From Acarospora socialis (lineage: Eukaryota > Ascomycota > Lecanoromycetes > Acarosporales > Acarosporaceae): a stretch of 64,000 nt of DNA. Below are positions 1 to 12,377 of the stretch, piece by piece. Below the pieces are notes generated by a model that worked only from the letters and a program-made list of their open reading frames with translations, had not been told where the DNA came from and searched no databases. Location: positions 1,364,001-1,428,000 of the forward strand of contig JAMYGW020000011.1 of assembly GCA_025617375.2 (NCBI GenBank), read 5' to 3'. Numbering within the stretch: position 1 is the stretch's first letter; each line of letters opens with the position of its first letter. Both the position numbers and the translations under genes were made by a program.

Positions 1-584
1 TTCTGAGTCGACGCTTCCAACCGAGAGGGCAAAAGCAAATACTGTGATCTCAGCCGTATTGGCACTAACGGCAATCATTCTGCTCGCCCTGTGCACTGCA
101 AGACCCCAGGCACTCATGCCAACGTTCTCGTTGAAGAATGGTCTGAGATTCTCGTCATCGGTACAGCCGCTTGCCGTGTGAACGTTCCGCCGCTCGAGCG
201 CGTTGAACACAGCGCTTGTGTGATACGCCAAGACGTCTCCATCGTCGCAGACACAAGCAAGGATTTCCTCCTCCCCCAATTCGTCCACTAAGATACTGTT
301 CACGGCATGGGGATGTCTCGGATCTATGTAGCCTGCAAGACTAGGTTCCGAAGCGGGAAGTGTCAGGATCAGTTCCGGTCGTTTTGGGAGCGCTTGCGTT
401 GGGAATCGAGGTTTGTAGACGTAGACTTCATCGCGGTACACAACGAAATAGAGGTTGTAACGCTGAGACAGAGCGGTCTAATAGACGTAAGTCTTAGTAA
501 ACATCCCACTTGTTTGGGTGCAACAGAAGTTTTACCAAGTTGTTCCTCCAGCGGCAAATCTTCGGGACTTCCTTATCCTCTGCA
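1..584 (-). CDS. CRT10-like protein, N-terminal part (runs off left edge)
   Basis: The minus strand carries one long open exon from 477 to the window edge (159 codons). An upstream exon ends at 536, joined by a 58-nt GT-AG intron, and gives a junction reading NNL|TALSQRYNLYFVVY. Motifs such as GYIDPRHPHAVN, ACVCDDGDV and MSAWGLAVHRASRMIAVS match the fungal CRT10 family. In yeast, Crt10 is a WD-repeat-like regulator of ribonucleotide reductase genes. The protein start was not found: the exon before 536 begins near a possible acceptor at 584, and the ATG must lie further upstream. The C-terminal part is outside the window. Family assignment rests on remembered motif shape, so another WD-type nuclear protein is possible. 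Confidence 0.55.
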
Positions 585-1108
585 CTGGTTAGTTCTGTCA
601 GATCTCAGCCGCACATCGGTGGTTATGGCTTGAGTCCTACTCTGGGAACTGGCAAGATTGTCAGCACGCGGGGTTGATGGACGGCTTTTCTGGCTCTGTA
701 ATCTACTTACCCTCTCTTGTCCACTCTGCACACCACATGGAGAGATGGAGATCTCTGTGAAGCCCCTCCCCTCACCCTCCATTGAACGTGAGAAGCTCCA
801 AGCTGCTGTTTACTCATGCATTGAACTGGGATACTTTAAGCTTCAGATGACGTCCGAGCTATCGATAACTTCGTACACAGTAGGCTGAACCTTCGCTTTG
901 GGAACATTTCGGCCCGGCGGGGTGTCGATCTCCCAGAGATAACGAACGATAAGTACGGAGTACGAGACCATATGAAGCGCATCCCACTTCCAATTCATAA
1001 CTACCCTACCTCTCGTAAAGAAACAGCAACATCGTTTTAGTACGGAGGTCATAGCTATCAAAGAGCACCATATTCAATCTGTTGTCCAGAAGTTTTGAGG
1101 GCATTACA
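585..1108. other. intergenic region between divergent genes
   Basis: About 520 bases that must hold the missing 5' exon(s) of the CRT10-like gene on the minus strand and the upstream region of the oxidoreductase on the plus strand. Small open frames exist on both strands, but none shows a recognisable protein or a clean splice to the neighbours. Confidence 0.4.
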
Positions 1109-2449
1109 ATGGAAAACACCGGGGACAAGAAGAACATTGTCATTATCGGTTCGCCACCTCTCCCTATTCTACGACCATTCGGCAGCGACTTGATCGATAC
1201 TGAAGTCTGACGATATATCATCAAAGGAGGTGGCATAATTGGATGTACATCCGCATACTTTCTGACACGGCATCCTTCATACGACCCTGCCCGTCACACC
1301 ATCACCCTCCTCGAAGCCAGCAAAATCGCAGGTGGCGCCTCCGGCAAAGCCGGCGGTCTGCTGGCCCTGTGGGCGTATCCCAGCAACATTGTGCCCTTGA
1401 GCTATCGACTGCACGCCGAGCTCGCAAAAGAGCATGGCGGAGATCAAAGATGGGGATATAGGCGCATACATTGCGGCCAACTGACGGCGAAGGGACGAGC
1501 CCTCGGCGCAGTGAATGGCAAGAATGGTAATAAACAGAACGGGGATTCGAATTCGGTCTCACTGCAAAAGAGGAGCAAAGAGGCCATTGGCACTCTGCGA
1601 GCGGCAGGTATACCCAAAGACCTCGACTGGTTCGCCACGGATAGTGTAAAAGACTACGACGAGATGGGCGGTCCGGACACGACGGCGCAGGTGCACCCCT
1701 ACCAGTTCACGACGTCCATGGCCCAGCTGGCAGAAGAGAAAGGCGCCAAAGTCCTTCTCGGCTCCGTCACAAGCATCAACCAGTCCTCCAACGCCGTCCA
1801 ATCCGTCACATACCAAGACAAAGACACCCGCGAAACACACACCATCCCCGCAACCGACGTCATCATCTCCGCCGGCCCCTGGACGCAATCCATCTACCCA
1901 CCCGCCCCCATCTCCGCCCTGCGCGCCCACAGCGTCACCATCCGCCCCTCGCGACCCGTCTCCGCCTACGCCCTGTTCACCGACATCACGCTGCCCTCGT
2001 CCTTTGGCGGTCGCACCAACGAGACCCTTCGCTCGAAACGCGCGCACGCCAAACGCGTCACGCCGGAGATCTACGCCCGGCCCAACAACGAAGTGTACGC
2101 GTGCGGCGAAGGCGACACGTTCGTGCCGCTGCCCAGTACTACGGCCGACGTCGAGACGGACGACGCGAGGTGTCAGGATATCGTCGATTATATCTCGTCC
2201 ATTTCGGATGAGATGCGCGATGGTGAGGTCACAGCTAGGCAGGGGTGTTACCTTCCGAATGTGCAGGCGGCCAGTGGGGGGCCGTTGATCGGCGAGACGG
2301 GCGTTAAGGGCCTGTTGCTGGCGGCGGGGCATACGTGTTGGGGGATACAGAATGGGCCAGGGACGGGGAAGTTGATGAGTGAGTATGTGTTTGATGGGAG
2401 GGCGAAGAGCGCGAGTGTGGGGAATTTGGATCCGAGGAAGGTGTTGTAG
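1109..2449 (+). CDS. FAD-dependent oxidoreductase (DAO/TDA3-like)
   Basis: Two exons, 1109-1148 and 1227-2449, are joined by a 78-nt intron and give 420 aa. The splice restores the Rossmann dinucleotide motif NIVIIGGGIIG at residues 9-19, followed by an acidic strand end (LLEASK) and the GGASGKAGG loop. These are diagnostic of the D-amino-acid-oxidase-like flavoprotein fold. The C-terminal block GHTCWGIQNGPGTGK is the second FAD-contacting region of the yeast Tda3-like group. A hydrophilic Asn/Lys/Ser-rich insert lies near residue 100. The substrate is unknown; yeast Tda3 is linked to late-endosome-to-Golgi traffic, while other relatives oxidise amines. The donor GTTCGC is weak, but the join is supported by motif continuity. 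Confidence 0.85.
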
Positions 2450-2693
2450 GTTTCTTTTGAAGGTTCGAACCAGAATCGCTGATCGAGGGAGAATGTGTAA
2501 CGTAAGCACGATAGGAGGTCAGCGTGGTTTGCTGCTTTGCGATAGTCATAATCTGGGATGTGCAAGTCAAAGTTTCTGAATGCCCTAAACACTTCTCAGA
2601 CTTCTAATAGTAGGTTATCAATGTTGAATAGACGATGCCCTAAATGCAACGACCCTCCACCCTCCCCAGCCTAGAACCCCACCAGACGGACCC

Positions 2694-4047
2694 TCAAGTC
2701 ATCGGCCCCTGCGCGAAATCCACCAAATAGCTCGCCAACCTCTTCACATTCTCCACGGACACGGCATTATAATTACTCGCCCTAATCCCGCCCACACTCC
2801 TATGCCCCTTGAGACCCTGCAACAACCTCTCCTCCGCGCCCTTCAAAAACTCCTTCTCCCGCCCCGCATCACCCCCATGTACCCTAAAGCAAACGTTCAT
2901 CCTACTCCTGACACTCCGATCCGGCACGACCTGATACACCTCGGGCGACGCATCCAGAATGTCGTAGAGGATCTTGGCCTTCTCGTCCGCGACGGCCTGC
3001 TGGCCGTCGATCTTGGCGGCGCCGTAGGTGGCGAGGATGCGCCGCATCACCTCGCCCGCGATCCAGACGCTGAAGATGGGCAGCGTGTTGTAGAGGGAGG
3101 CGTTCTTGGCGATGGTGGGGTAGTCGAAGACGATGGGCGGGCTCCAGACGCCGAGCGCGTGCAGGAAGGAGAGGGGCGGGAGGGTGGTGAGGAGGTCTTT
3201 GCGGATTATGACGAGCGTGAGGTCCGTTAGGCCGATGTTCTTTTGCGCGCCGCCCTGGGGTGTCGCAGTCACGGTCAGCTGGGAATGATCATCGCGGCGC
3301 GGGCCGCGTGCGGTGACTCACGAATATCACGGCGAACTGGCTGACGTCCACGCGCCGGCTGATGAAGTTCGAACTCATGTCTGTGACGACCAGCCGCTCT
3401 TCATCTTGTAAGACCTTAGGTATGCCCGGGAACTCGACGCCATCCACCGTCTCATTGTCACAATAGTAGACAAACGCAGACCCCTTCCCGCCTTCCTTCC
3501 TCGTCGGCGTCAAGCTCCATGTCTTCTCATCCGGAATCTTGCCGAACTTTCCGTTATTGTCTTTCCGCGCATCCAGCGCCACATTGACGAGATCCGAACC
3601 CAGCGGTCCCAGCAGCCGTGCGGCCTCCTGCGACGCCTTGAGCGACCACGACCCCGTGACCAAATAATCCAGCCTCAATTCCTCCCTCACTTGCTTCCGA
3701 ACCCTCTCGAGCACCTTCTCCGCGTCCCCTAGCTCTTTCTCCGCTTCCCGTCTCCGCTGCTCCACCCAGACCGCGACGAGGTTGTGCACCGTCGAGCTGA
3801 AGCCCCCGCTGCCCCCGCCATGCATGAAGAGTATATCGTAATTGTCCGGAATGTCGAGAAGAGCGACGAGGCTGGCTTTCGTGTCTGCCAGGATCTTCGC
3901 GGCGGTAGGGGACCGGTGCGAGATCTCGGCGAGCCCGAGTCCCGTGTCTTCGTAGTTGAGGAAGGCTTTGGCCCCGGCTTCGAGGACGGGGGTGGGGAGG
4001 GGCGCGGGGCCGGCGCCGAAGTAGGCGACTTCTTCTCGAGTCGGCAT
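2694..4047 (-). CDS. SER1: phosphoserine aminotransferase
   Basis: Exons 4047-3322 and 3254-2694 are split by a 67-nt intron and encode 428 aa, normal for fungal enzymes. This class-V PLP aminotransferase converts 3-phosphohydroxypyruvate and glutamate to phosphoserine and 2-oxoglutarate, the second step of serine synthesis. Visible marks are the N-terminal FGAGPAPLP, the EISHRSP and FMHGGGSGGF phosphate-binding loops, and the PLP-lysine block GGAQKNIGLTDLT (Lys about residue 247). The block sits right at the splice: the intron ends just before the GG. The C-terminal SVGGIRASNYNAV motif is intact. The start is the first ATG, MPTREEVAYF, in good context. Confidence 0.95.
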
Positions 4048-4746
4048 TGTGGGTAGGTATGGATTGGAGAGTGGAGGGGAGAGCTGAGCTGTCTTCTGAT
4101 GGTACTTATTGCTCTGCTCTGTGAGTCATTACTGAGGGTTTGGGAAAGGAAAAGCCCAGATGTTGGTCGGTTCTTCCAGTTGGATGACAGCCTGCAGCGA
4201 CGGAGCACTTTGCACTGGTTGATTTATTCTAGGCTACTTCCAGTAGTTGTAGCTGGGATGGTTATATGTTTGTTGGAAAGTAAAAATATGTCGTGCTTTC
4301 GAGGGTGTTGCCGACTTCGGCCCTGGTCACTTAAATACTGTAACGATGCGCATATATCGCTTGCCGGTTTATTACTCTGCTCTATGACACATGTCATATA
4401 GATGCATATGATACTGGAATACTTTCTCCTGATTGAATCTTGAATATGTTGATCTTTCTAAAGATGGCGGTTTTGGATGCGTGATGTAGGTAGACTGACT
4501 AGACACGCCGGCCCCCATACCACCACGCCATTCCCTAATGCTGCCCTAGTCGTGGCCTCCAAGAGGAGCGCAGTGACATGAACTTCGCTAAGTATCGCAT
4601 CGTGGAGAGGAGGCCAAGATAAAGACAGAAAGTTTGTTATATTTATATTTAAATCTAAACCGTTGGAACGCCTTCATCAGAATCATTGAACCATTTATGG
4701 TATCAGCTCGTAACCCTTGCCCTTACTCCGCATACCCTAACCAAAG
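4048..4746. other. intergenic region
   Basis: About 700 bases between the 5' end of SER1 and the 3' end of the receptor-like gene. Short overlapping frames are present, but none resembles a protein. It is the presumed SER1 promoter. No repeat was recognised. Confidence 0.4.
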
Positions 4747-6160
4747 TCAAACCTCTAACGCTGCCCTGGACGTGGGTTGCCAATGCTTGCTGTCATACTG
4801 GATCCCACGTGTATTCTTAATTGGCATCGTTTCGTTCCGGTCGCCCTTTGTCCACAGATCGAGGTCGAGGGAATGCCTGACATTGGTTACACTGGGATCG
4901 ATGGATGGCTTGTTTGGTGAGTCGGATCGAAGATAACGATCGTCGCTATCCAAATCACCGCAGTCCGAGTTCTTCTGCTTAAGGGTGGAGCCTCGGAGTT
5001 CGTAACTGGGTTCTTCTCTGGCGTTTTTGCTTCGGTGTCTGAGAACCTGGAGATATAAGGGCCTTAAGGTGGGCAGACAGCCACAGAGGATGATGAGAAA
5101 CGTCTCCGCTCTGAAGAGAATGTCACTTAGTCATCGATAGAGTGGTTTCTGGAAAAGATACTTACGCGTTCCATAAGAGTAGATCGTATGTTTGCCCTGG
5201 GAACTGTTAGCGAAACGAGTCCTGTGGTATGTATCTCAGACTGAACGTACATGTAACGTCACTTGCTATGGCCGAGGGTAGCTTGGAGGTCTTGACAGCT
5301 CCACTGATACCCGCCCTATGCCCTGTCAGATCACTGCCCTCCGCAGTCACGCTTTGTGAGAACCTTACAGGACACCCATGCCCGTGAGAACACACAAACC
5401 GACACGTTTCTTGACACTCAATTTCAGAGTCCAGAAGACCGAAATGGGTAGGACAGCGAAACAAAAATCCATGAGCACATTCCAACCTGATGGCCAGCGT
5501 CAGTGATATTCTTGACAGTCTTCATCGAGGGAATACACACTGGAGGTGAATATCGTGACATTGGTCATGATGGCAGGATCCCAACATGTAGACTGTATAA
5601 AAGGGTTCCAGACAGCTTCCACAGGGGAACAAGCTGCGAAAAGCAACGCGGAGTTCAAGGCGCTGATAAGGAACGTCGAGATGATGCTGAACCAGAGGAA
5701 GCGTTTGCGCCACACAGTTAGGGCCATGATCCGCAAGACAAGCAGCGCCACGGAGATTCTGCCCACGGCGATGCCCATGATGGCGAATGGCTGACAGATG
5801 TAGAATAATCTGGTGACTGTGACGATTCCTTTTAGGCCCTTGTCGAGAACCAAGTAGTAAAGGTGTCTGCAGCCTCCGTTGAGGGCCATGAGAGTCCCTG
5901 TTATGGTCAGTGCCAACAGGAGCAGCTGTTTCGCGCCGTCAGCTACAGGATATACTGGTGGACAACAGGGTACGGTCACTCACCACCGAAAATGCCATGG
6001 TCCAATCGTCCCATCCTAGAGCATGGATTTGCACCCGCGCCCAGAACCTCAAGCCCATGAGGAAGAAGCACACAACCACAATCGCCCAATACATTCCGAA
6101 TACAGTCGGTCCTCTGTCATGATCTCCATCTGGAGGGGGAGGTCCGAATATGACATCCAT
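4747..6160 (-). CDS. fungal rhodopsin-like (Pth11-type) 7TM membrane protein
   Basis: Six exons can be joined in frame: 6160-5984, 5925-5541, 5486-5369, 5315-5251, 5196-5166 and 5110-4747, giving 379 aa. The order of features fits the fungal 'integral membrane/rhodopsin domain' family that includes Pth11-like receptors. These are the RFWAR then GWDDW block after TM1, the LFYICQPF helix, the cysteine loop (CSPVEAVWNP..QSTCW), MDFCFAVLPI, KKRVGLCVLTGMGVLAGI, and the family-typical end FLIILCGCLPTLRPLY. The tail from about residue 290 is hydrophilic and charged, as expected for a cytosolic C-terminus. No N-terminal CFEM domain is present. The ligand is unknown. Exon 5 is only 31 nt, so its borders are the least certain. 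Confidence 0.85.
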
Positions 6161-6915
6161 GATGGGAGATCCAACGTGGTAAAAGCCTCACCGGTGGCTC
6201 TTTTCATAGTCAAGAAAAACATGGGACTAGACGGAATTAATTATCTCTTATGTCAAACGGATATCGCTGCCGGTGAGGTCGTAAATTGGGTGTGGTGGGG
6301 GCTGACAAGCGCCTCAATAACGAGAGGTCGATTCAGCCCCGCGCCAGATGATGGTTTGAATCTGATCATCTCTATATGCGACACAGTGGAGACACCCTCC
6401 ATGCTGCAGCGAACAGGTTCTTGTTCCCTTCTTTAGAGCCATAGCCATAAGCATGGCATGCCACATGGCCGCAGTCGAGGAAGGCGAACGATTGGGCGCC
6501 TGGCCAGAGATGCGTTTTTGATGTTGTACAGCGGAAGTAGAAACGGAATAGTGGATTTTGGAAGAGGGTAAGCAGCATCATGCTGACATGCCTCCCAACG
6601 AATCGGCAATTAAGTATGAGCTCGTCGTACGCCGTGGTTCCAATTACACTGGCACAGCAGATCGGTAAGTATAGAAACCTCCGACTCGACTCGCTGCTGG
6701 CCCACGCAGCTCACGGAGTATTAATACCCACCTTGACGTCTCCCTTAACACATGCATGCACCTTGCCACGATTGATTAGATAGCCTGGTAAGGCTTGAGT
6801 GACACCCAGTAACCCCCTATGATTGTTTCACCTTGGCTTCTGGAAGCGCAGCTTCGTCCTCGCTACACATACACTCTGTCGTGTACACGAGAACTGTCGA
6901 CTACGCTGCTTCTCG
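6161..6915. other. intergenic region between divergent membrane-protein genes
   Basis: About 750 bases separate two divergently oriented membrane-protein genes and probably hold both promoters. No convincing coding frame, repeat or RNA gene was seen. Confidence 0.4.
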
Positions 6916-8504
6916 ATGTCATCAACTAGGTCTTGGAACATTCATAGACCGAGTCAAGAGCAGCTGCTCTCAGGCCATGTGCCTGAAGAGGCAGAATTGA
7001 CAAGTTTGGGTCACGTGAAAAGCCAAGTGCGCATTCAAGCTGAGCACGAAGACGCGATGAGGATTGGGTGGCCGTCTACCGCGGCGGCAGCGCAAGGAGG
7101 AGCATATCATTCAGCGCCCGTGGCACAGATCGAGTACAAGGTCTACAAAAGACGGTGGTTTGGGCTTGTACAGTTGATACTTCTCAACATTATCGTGAGC
7201 TGGGATGTGCGTATGATGGATGAAGGCCCCGAACCTATGTGACTAGCAAGTCTAACCCCTTTTCCTTCCTTCAGTGGCTCACCTACGCCTCCGTTGCCAA
7301 CACGGCAGCAACGTTCTATTCCACAACTCCCACCATCATCAATTGGCTCAGCACCGCGTTTCTATTCGCTTTCATCGTCGCCTCCCCTTTCACGCTTTAC
7401 GCACTCCACACTTCTGGCCCGCGACTATCAATCATCGCAGCGTCTGTCTTGATCCTCCTCGGCAACTGGATCCGCTATGGCGGCACCCGCGCTCACAACC
7501 CCTCCTTCGGCGTCACGATGTTCGGGCAGATCCTCATCGGCCTCGCTCAACCCTTCGTCCTCTCCGCGCCCACCCACTACTCCGACCTCTGGTTCAGCCC
7601 GCAAGGCCGGGTATCCGCAACCGCAGTCGCGAGTCTCGCCAATCCGTTCGGCGGCGCTCTCGGCCAACTGATCAGCCCTCTCTTCGTCAACGCCCCATCC
7701 GACATTCCGAACATGGTCCTCTACGTCGCCATCATCTCGTCCGTCGCCACCATCCCCTCATTCTTCATCCCCGCAAGACCCCCGACCCCCGTCTCCCCTT
7801 CCTCAACGCAACCCACCGCCCCCATCATGTCGCAAGTCACCACCCTCCTCCGCCTCCCCGCCTTCTGGCTCCTATTCTTCCCTTTTGCCGTCTACGTCGG
7901 CTTCTTCAACTCGCTCTCCTCGCTACTGACGCAGGTCCTCACGCCCTACGGCTACACCGAGACGCAAGGCGGCATAGCCGGCGCTATCTTGATCCTCGTT
8001 GGCCTGGTCGCCGCGGCCATCACCTCCCCCATCATGGACCGTACCAAACGCTACCTGCTACTTATCAAGATCCTCGTCCCGTTAATCGCCGTCTCCTATC
8101 TCGCTTTCATCTGGGCGCCGCCCGCAAACTCGATTGTGGCGCCCTACGTCATCTGCGCCGTTCTCGGCGCCGCGTCCTTCAGCCTCGTGCCTGTTGCATT
8201 AGAGTGGCTGGTGGAAGTGACGTGGCCGGTCGGGCCGGAAGTTGGCAGTGTGCTGTGCTGGGCGGGCGGGCAGGCTTTGGGTGGATTGTTTATCGTCATT
8301 TCTGGTGCATTGCAGGATGATCATGGGAGTCCGCCGGGAAATCTGCATAGGGCGTTGATTTTCGAAGCCGTGGTGGCGATCGCAGTTGTGCCTGCGGCAT
8401 TGAGCTTAGGGCTTTGGGGTGGTACGGTCAGGAATAGGCGGTTGGAGGCGGATAAGAGGGTTGGGGGGATGGGCACGAGAGGATTGGAGTCTAATGGGAT
8501 GTGA
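6916..8504 (+). CDS. FLVCR/SLC49-like major facilitator transporter
   Basis: Exons 6916-7206 and 7275-8504 (68-nt intron, phase 0) encode 506 aa. About 90 cytosolic residues come first, then YKVYKRRWFGLVQLILLNII opens TM1. The region after the splice (WLTYASVANTAATFY) and later GQILIGLAQPFVLSAPTHYSDLWF, GRVSATAVASLANPFGGALGQ resemble the feline leukaemia virus subgroup C receptor-related (SLC49) branch of the MFS, which in animals moves haem, choline or related solutes. Around twelve hydrophobic segments are visible. The substrate in fungi is not established. Start: MSSTRSWN is preferred over an in-frame ATG at 6823, because the extra segment looks like leader sequence. Confidence 0.8.
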
Positions 8505-8830
8505 TGGCACAGTTTGACAATGTTGTACAATATGGATACAGAGTTACTCTCACACTACTGAAGCTATTCTCAGCTCCGAGTAACGCTACGACTCCGGGTG
8601 CTCGGCTACGTACCCCCCATCTTGTCAGACGTCGGCTTTGATCATAGCTAGTACCTAGCTAAGTTATATGTACCGTTGCCCCGCTTTGGACATACAATCC
8701 AGGATATTAGGGCTTGTGGAGAACAATCTCCAGACCGCTAACTCACAAGCCCCACTCTTCCAAAACTTCATCACCGCGCCGAAGGCCTCCATTGCTCTGC
8801 CCAATATACTCCATACCCGTCTTCGGCCCT
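8505..8830. other. intergenic region (convergent 3' ends)
   Basis: About 325 bases between two converging genes. Nothing beyond probable 3' untranslated sequence was recognised. Confidence 0.4.
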
Positions 8831-10035
8831 TCACAACAAAGCAGTCATGATCCGAATAGCGCTCAAACTTAACGTCATACCGACGGCATACAAGATGGCC
8901 TCTTGGCCCGTCAGAAACAAGACACTTGACAGGACGAACGTAGCGTAGAGATAGATTCCCACGGCAATGGCCTGCACCGCGGTGTTCCACCAGCGCAGGT
9001 GGGCTTCGCTGGGGAGTTTGAGGCGGACGATCAGGGTGTGGTTGTCATCGTCATTGCCCGGTAGCGTTGATGGTACCGGGCGCGCTTGGATGCGGGTAGC
9101 GTTACATGGTTTCCCATCAGTACGCCGGGCATCGACTCCTGACCTCATAGTGGTGGTGTTTTGTTTCCGGAGGGGAGTGTAGCTCACGAGAAGAAGAGCG
9201 CGCCACGGCATCGGCGCCTTGTCACTTTCCCAGAAGACATCGACCTTCCGCGCCATGCCGATCAAGCTGCCAACCGCCGCCACCCACCACATGACGCACG
9301 CGACATGCCAGAAGAACAGCAGCCAGCGCCATTCGCAACGCCACGTCACCATCGTTATGGTTCCCACGCGCCAGTTTCGCCACAACATGATTGCAGCCAG
9401 GCCGACGATTAGGACGTCGAGGGTGATGCGGGTGATGGCGGTGCGGCGACTGCGGGGGACGGAGATGGGGAAGGCGAACGTTATGACGCCGCGATGGATG
9501 CTAGCAGGGAAGTCGACGGTGGTGGTGCTGGGTTGCGCTGGGTGGCTCTGTAATTGCTCGAAGAGATTGCTAGGGAGACCGATGCCGAAGAGGCATGTTG
9601 CGAGGGCGCGGAGAGGGGAGATGAAAGCTAGGCGGACGAGCTTGGAAGGACCGGTGCCTGGATTGAGGGATGCAAGTATCAGCCACCGAATATACGAGGG
9701 GCAGCCAGCAATGGATGAGACTTACCGATGAGAGCCAACATGGTCGGAATGAGGGCCGCGATGCCGGCACCGGCCGACATACCGGCCTTGTTGGCCTCGG
9801 TCACGCTGTCCAGGATGCAGTTGATGAGTTGCGCGCATTTGCCGAATCCGAAGCCTGGAGCTGGGCTGTAGTTGTCGGCTAGTGTGGCGTTGTTCAAGCA
9901 TCGTTGCAGTTTTTCTTGCGTTCCATGGTCAGTTGGGCTGCCAAGCGTATTTTCCGCAATGCTGGTCCCTATGAGGAAGATGACGCAAATTGCGAGTAAC
10001 ACGAGTACTTGACGTGTCGATGAGAAGGAAGACAT
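8831..10035 (-). CDS. uncharacterised fungal multi-pass membrane protein
   Basis: Exons 10035-9726 and 9657-8831 (68-nt intron, phase 1) encode 378 aa. The N-terminus is a hydrophobic signal or anchor (VLVLLAICVIFLIGTSIA), followed by a short lumenal loop with two cysteines. Then comes SAGAGIAALIPTMLALIG|TGPSK, LAFISPLRALATCLFGIGLP, and later hydrophobic stretches around WLLFFWHVACVMWWVAAVGSLIG and the C-terminus. I recognise this as a recurrent Pezizomycotina family without known function; the ALIPTMLALIG block joined exactly across the intron supports the model. It lies between two transporter genes and faces away from the DHA2 gene, with a 485-bp divergent upstream region. Confidence 0.75.
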
Positions 10036-10520
10036 AATGAGCAGTACTTATCCAGAAATACAAGGTCCATGCATTAGAACTGACAAAGGCCCCGAGAAAC
10101 ATGATCGTGAGGAGAAGGGATTCCTCCCAAGATGAGTCTCGGACTCGAAATGTCAGTCATGTTTGACACCGTAGGGGCCAAAGCAAGGCTTGTATCACAT
10201 CAGTGGTAAGAAAATCATTAGAAGCCAATAGTCTGCAATCAAGTGGCGGCTGTCGCATCCTGATAGCCAAGCTCAAGTCGTGCAATCTTTGTACCACTGT
10301 AGCATATTGCGAGTCTTGGGTAGCCCTAAGAAGACATTCTGGTGGACGAGTTGCCGCTGCTTAGGTAAGCAATAGAGTTACTTAAGCCAGGACGGACCCA
10401 TTCCGCTAACAAGCAAACCTCATTACAGAGATGATAAATCGTTTGTCGCTGATATAAAGAAAATCATAACAACAATGTCTTGCACACTGACAGCTCCATT
10501 GACCTGGAGCACTCTAGAGA
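10036..10520. promoter_or_regulatory. shared divergent upstream region
   Basis: These 485 bases lie between the start codons of the uncharacterised membrane protein (minus) and the DHA2 transporter (plus), so they probably contain both promoters. No specific binding site can be assigned by eye. Confidence 0.35.
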
Positions 10521-12377
10521 ATGTCATTCGAACACAATGGACAAGCTACCACACCTGACCCTGAAGCGGGCACGGCGACCTCGCCGGAGAGCAGTACAAC
10601 AGCAACAGAGCTGCATAGCAATGGCCGTCCAGAATGCTTTCACTCAACCATACAGGAGCTGCTTTTCGTCCTCACCGCAACGATGGCCGTTTCGATGACG
10701 TCTTTTCTCGCCGGCTTGACAACGGTCATCACATCGTCCATAGGGAATGATTTGCACATGAACTCCGCCGAGATCACATGGATCAGTGCGTCTTCATCGT
10801 GAGTGTCCTACAAAGATTATGGTGCTTGGACTGTATCTGACCGATTGCATTACAGGCTGACCGCTGGGGCGTTCCTCCTCTTCTTCGGCCGGACTGCAGA
10901 TATGTTTGGTCGCAAGCCCATCTTTGTAGGCAGCATGGCAATCTTTACGCTATTCGCGCTCGGAGCCGGTTTCGCCAGGAACCCTCTCGTCATGGACGTC
11001 CTGAACGGCTTCCTTGGTCTATGTTCGGCGGCAGCGGTACCACCAGCTGTCGGAATATTAGGTGCAACGTACGAGAAGCCCAGCAAGAGGAAGAACTATG
11101 CTTTTGCGTGTTTCAGTGCCGGAAATCCACTGGGATTCGTTTTTGGAAGCGTGTTCTCTGGTGTTGCGACAAAGCTGTTCAATTGGGGGGCGAGCTTTTG
11201 GCTTCTAACTATCATATATCTGATCTTCACAATTACTGCCATCTTCACCGTTCCAAAGGACTCCGAGGAGCCGGAGAGATTCGGATGGGGTTCGTTGAAG
11301 AAGTTTGATATATTTGGAACAGTATGCACAATCGCTGGGATTGCAATGTTCTCGAGCTCTTTGAGGTAAGTATCCTTCCTCTTGACGCTCATCCTTATGC
11401 TAATGAATCTAGTCTTGCTGGCGATGCACCTCATGGATGGCGAACGCCATTCATCATCGTTCTTCTGGTGCTAGGTGTTCTGCTTATCGTCGTCTTCCTT
11501 TGGTGGGAGTCTATCTTGCAGTTTCCTTTGATGCCTCTGAGAGTATGGCGCGATCGGAACTTCTCCCTCATCATGGCAATCATGGTCCTCGGCTTCATAG
11601 GTTTCACACCCGCGCAGTTCTGGCTCTCTCTCTACTTGCAGCGCGTTCAACACCTCTCTGCGCTCAACGTAGCATTACACCTCCTACCTCAAGCGATCAT
11701 GGGTATTCTCGTCAACATCGTCGCCGGTCTGATCCTCCACAAAGTCTCCAACAAGCTCCTCACCCTCATCGGCGCCGTTTGCTACACCATCTCCTTCCTT
11801 CTGCTGGCCCTACAGAAGAGTGACTCGTCATATTGGGCGTTGATCTTCCCTAGCCTTCTCCTTATGGTGGTAGGCGCAGATCTCGAATTCAACGTCACGA
11901 ATGTAAGCTACAACCACCCCCAATCCTAACTTTCCCATCTAGAACCGTCACACCAGCTTACGCGAGGCCAAGATGTACGTCATGTGTTCCCTTCCCCGCC
12001 ACCAGCAATCCGTCGCAGGCGGCATCTTCAACACCGTTACGAAGCTCTGCAACACTATTGGCCTCGGCATCACCACCGCCATCTTCACCTCCACATCAGC
12101 AGCATCAGCCAACCAACCGTCCGCCCCCAATGAATCTCTCAAGCCTTACCTCGCCTGCTTCTGGTTTTCTTGCGCCAGTGCCGGACTCAGTATTTGTTTG
12201 GTCCCATTCTTAACGATCGGTACGCAAGGCGGAAAGTTTGGCGGTGTAGGGGATGGGCGAGGAGAGAAGAGCGATGTTGCCGAGGAGAAGAGTACCGACT
12301 TGGTTCTTGGACCCGACGAGACGGGTGCAGGGAGTATGATCGCGGTGGAAAGCATGAAGCGTGACGTTGTGTCGTAA
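10521..12377 (+). CDS. DHA2-family MFS transporter (ATR1-like)
   Basis: Four exons (10521-10798, 10856-11365, 11413-11902, 11973-12377) give 560 aa. The first TM segment follows about 45 hydrophilic residues. ITWISASSSLTAGAFLLFFGR crosses intron 1 and leads into the motif-A loop GRTADMFGRKP. AGNPLGFVFGSVFSGVATKLFNW and the late MYVMCSLPRHQQSVAGGIFN block are typical of the 14-TM DHA2 group that includes yeast Atr1 (aminotriazole and boron export). The third intron can end at TAG (11942) or AAG (11972). The second restores the family-like join VTNMYVMCSLP and is preferred, at the price of a less common acceptor. Substrate unknown. Confidence 0.85.

Noticed and set aside
1559-2509. 316-codon minus-strand frame opposite the FAD oxidoreductase
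   Set aside because: Antisense shadow of a high-GC coding exon with no domain of its own.
2450-2520. GGTTCGAACC word resembling a tRNA T-arm
   Set aside because: No acceptor stem, D-arm or anticodon arm can be built around it; chance match at the end of a coding gene.
7274-8320. 348-codon plus frame inside the FLVCR-like gene
   Set aside because: Arg/His/Pro-rich out-of-frame translation; the other frame shows the transmembrane protein.
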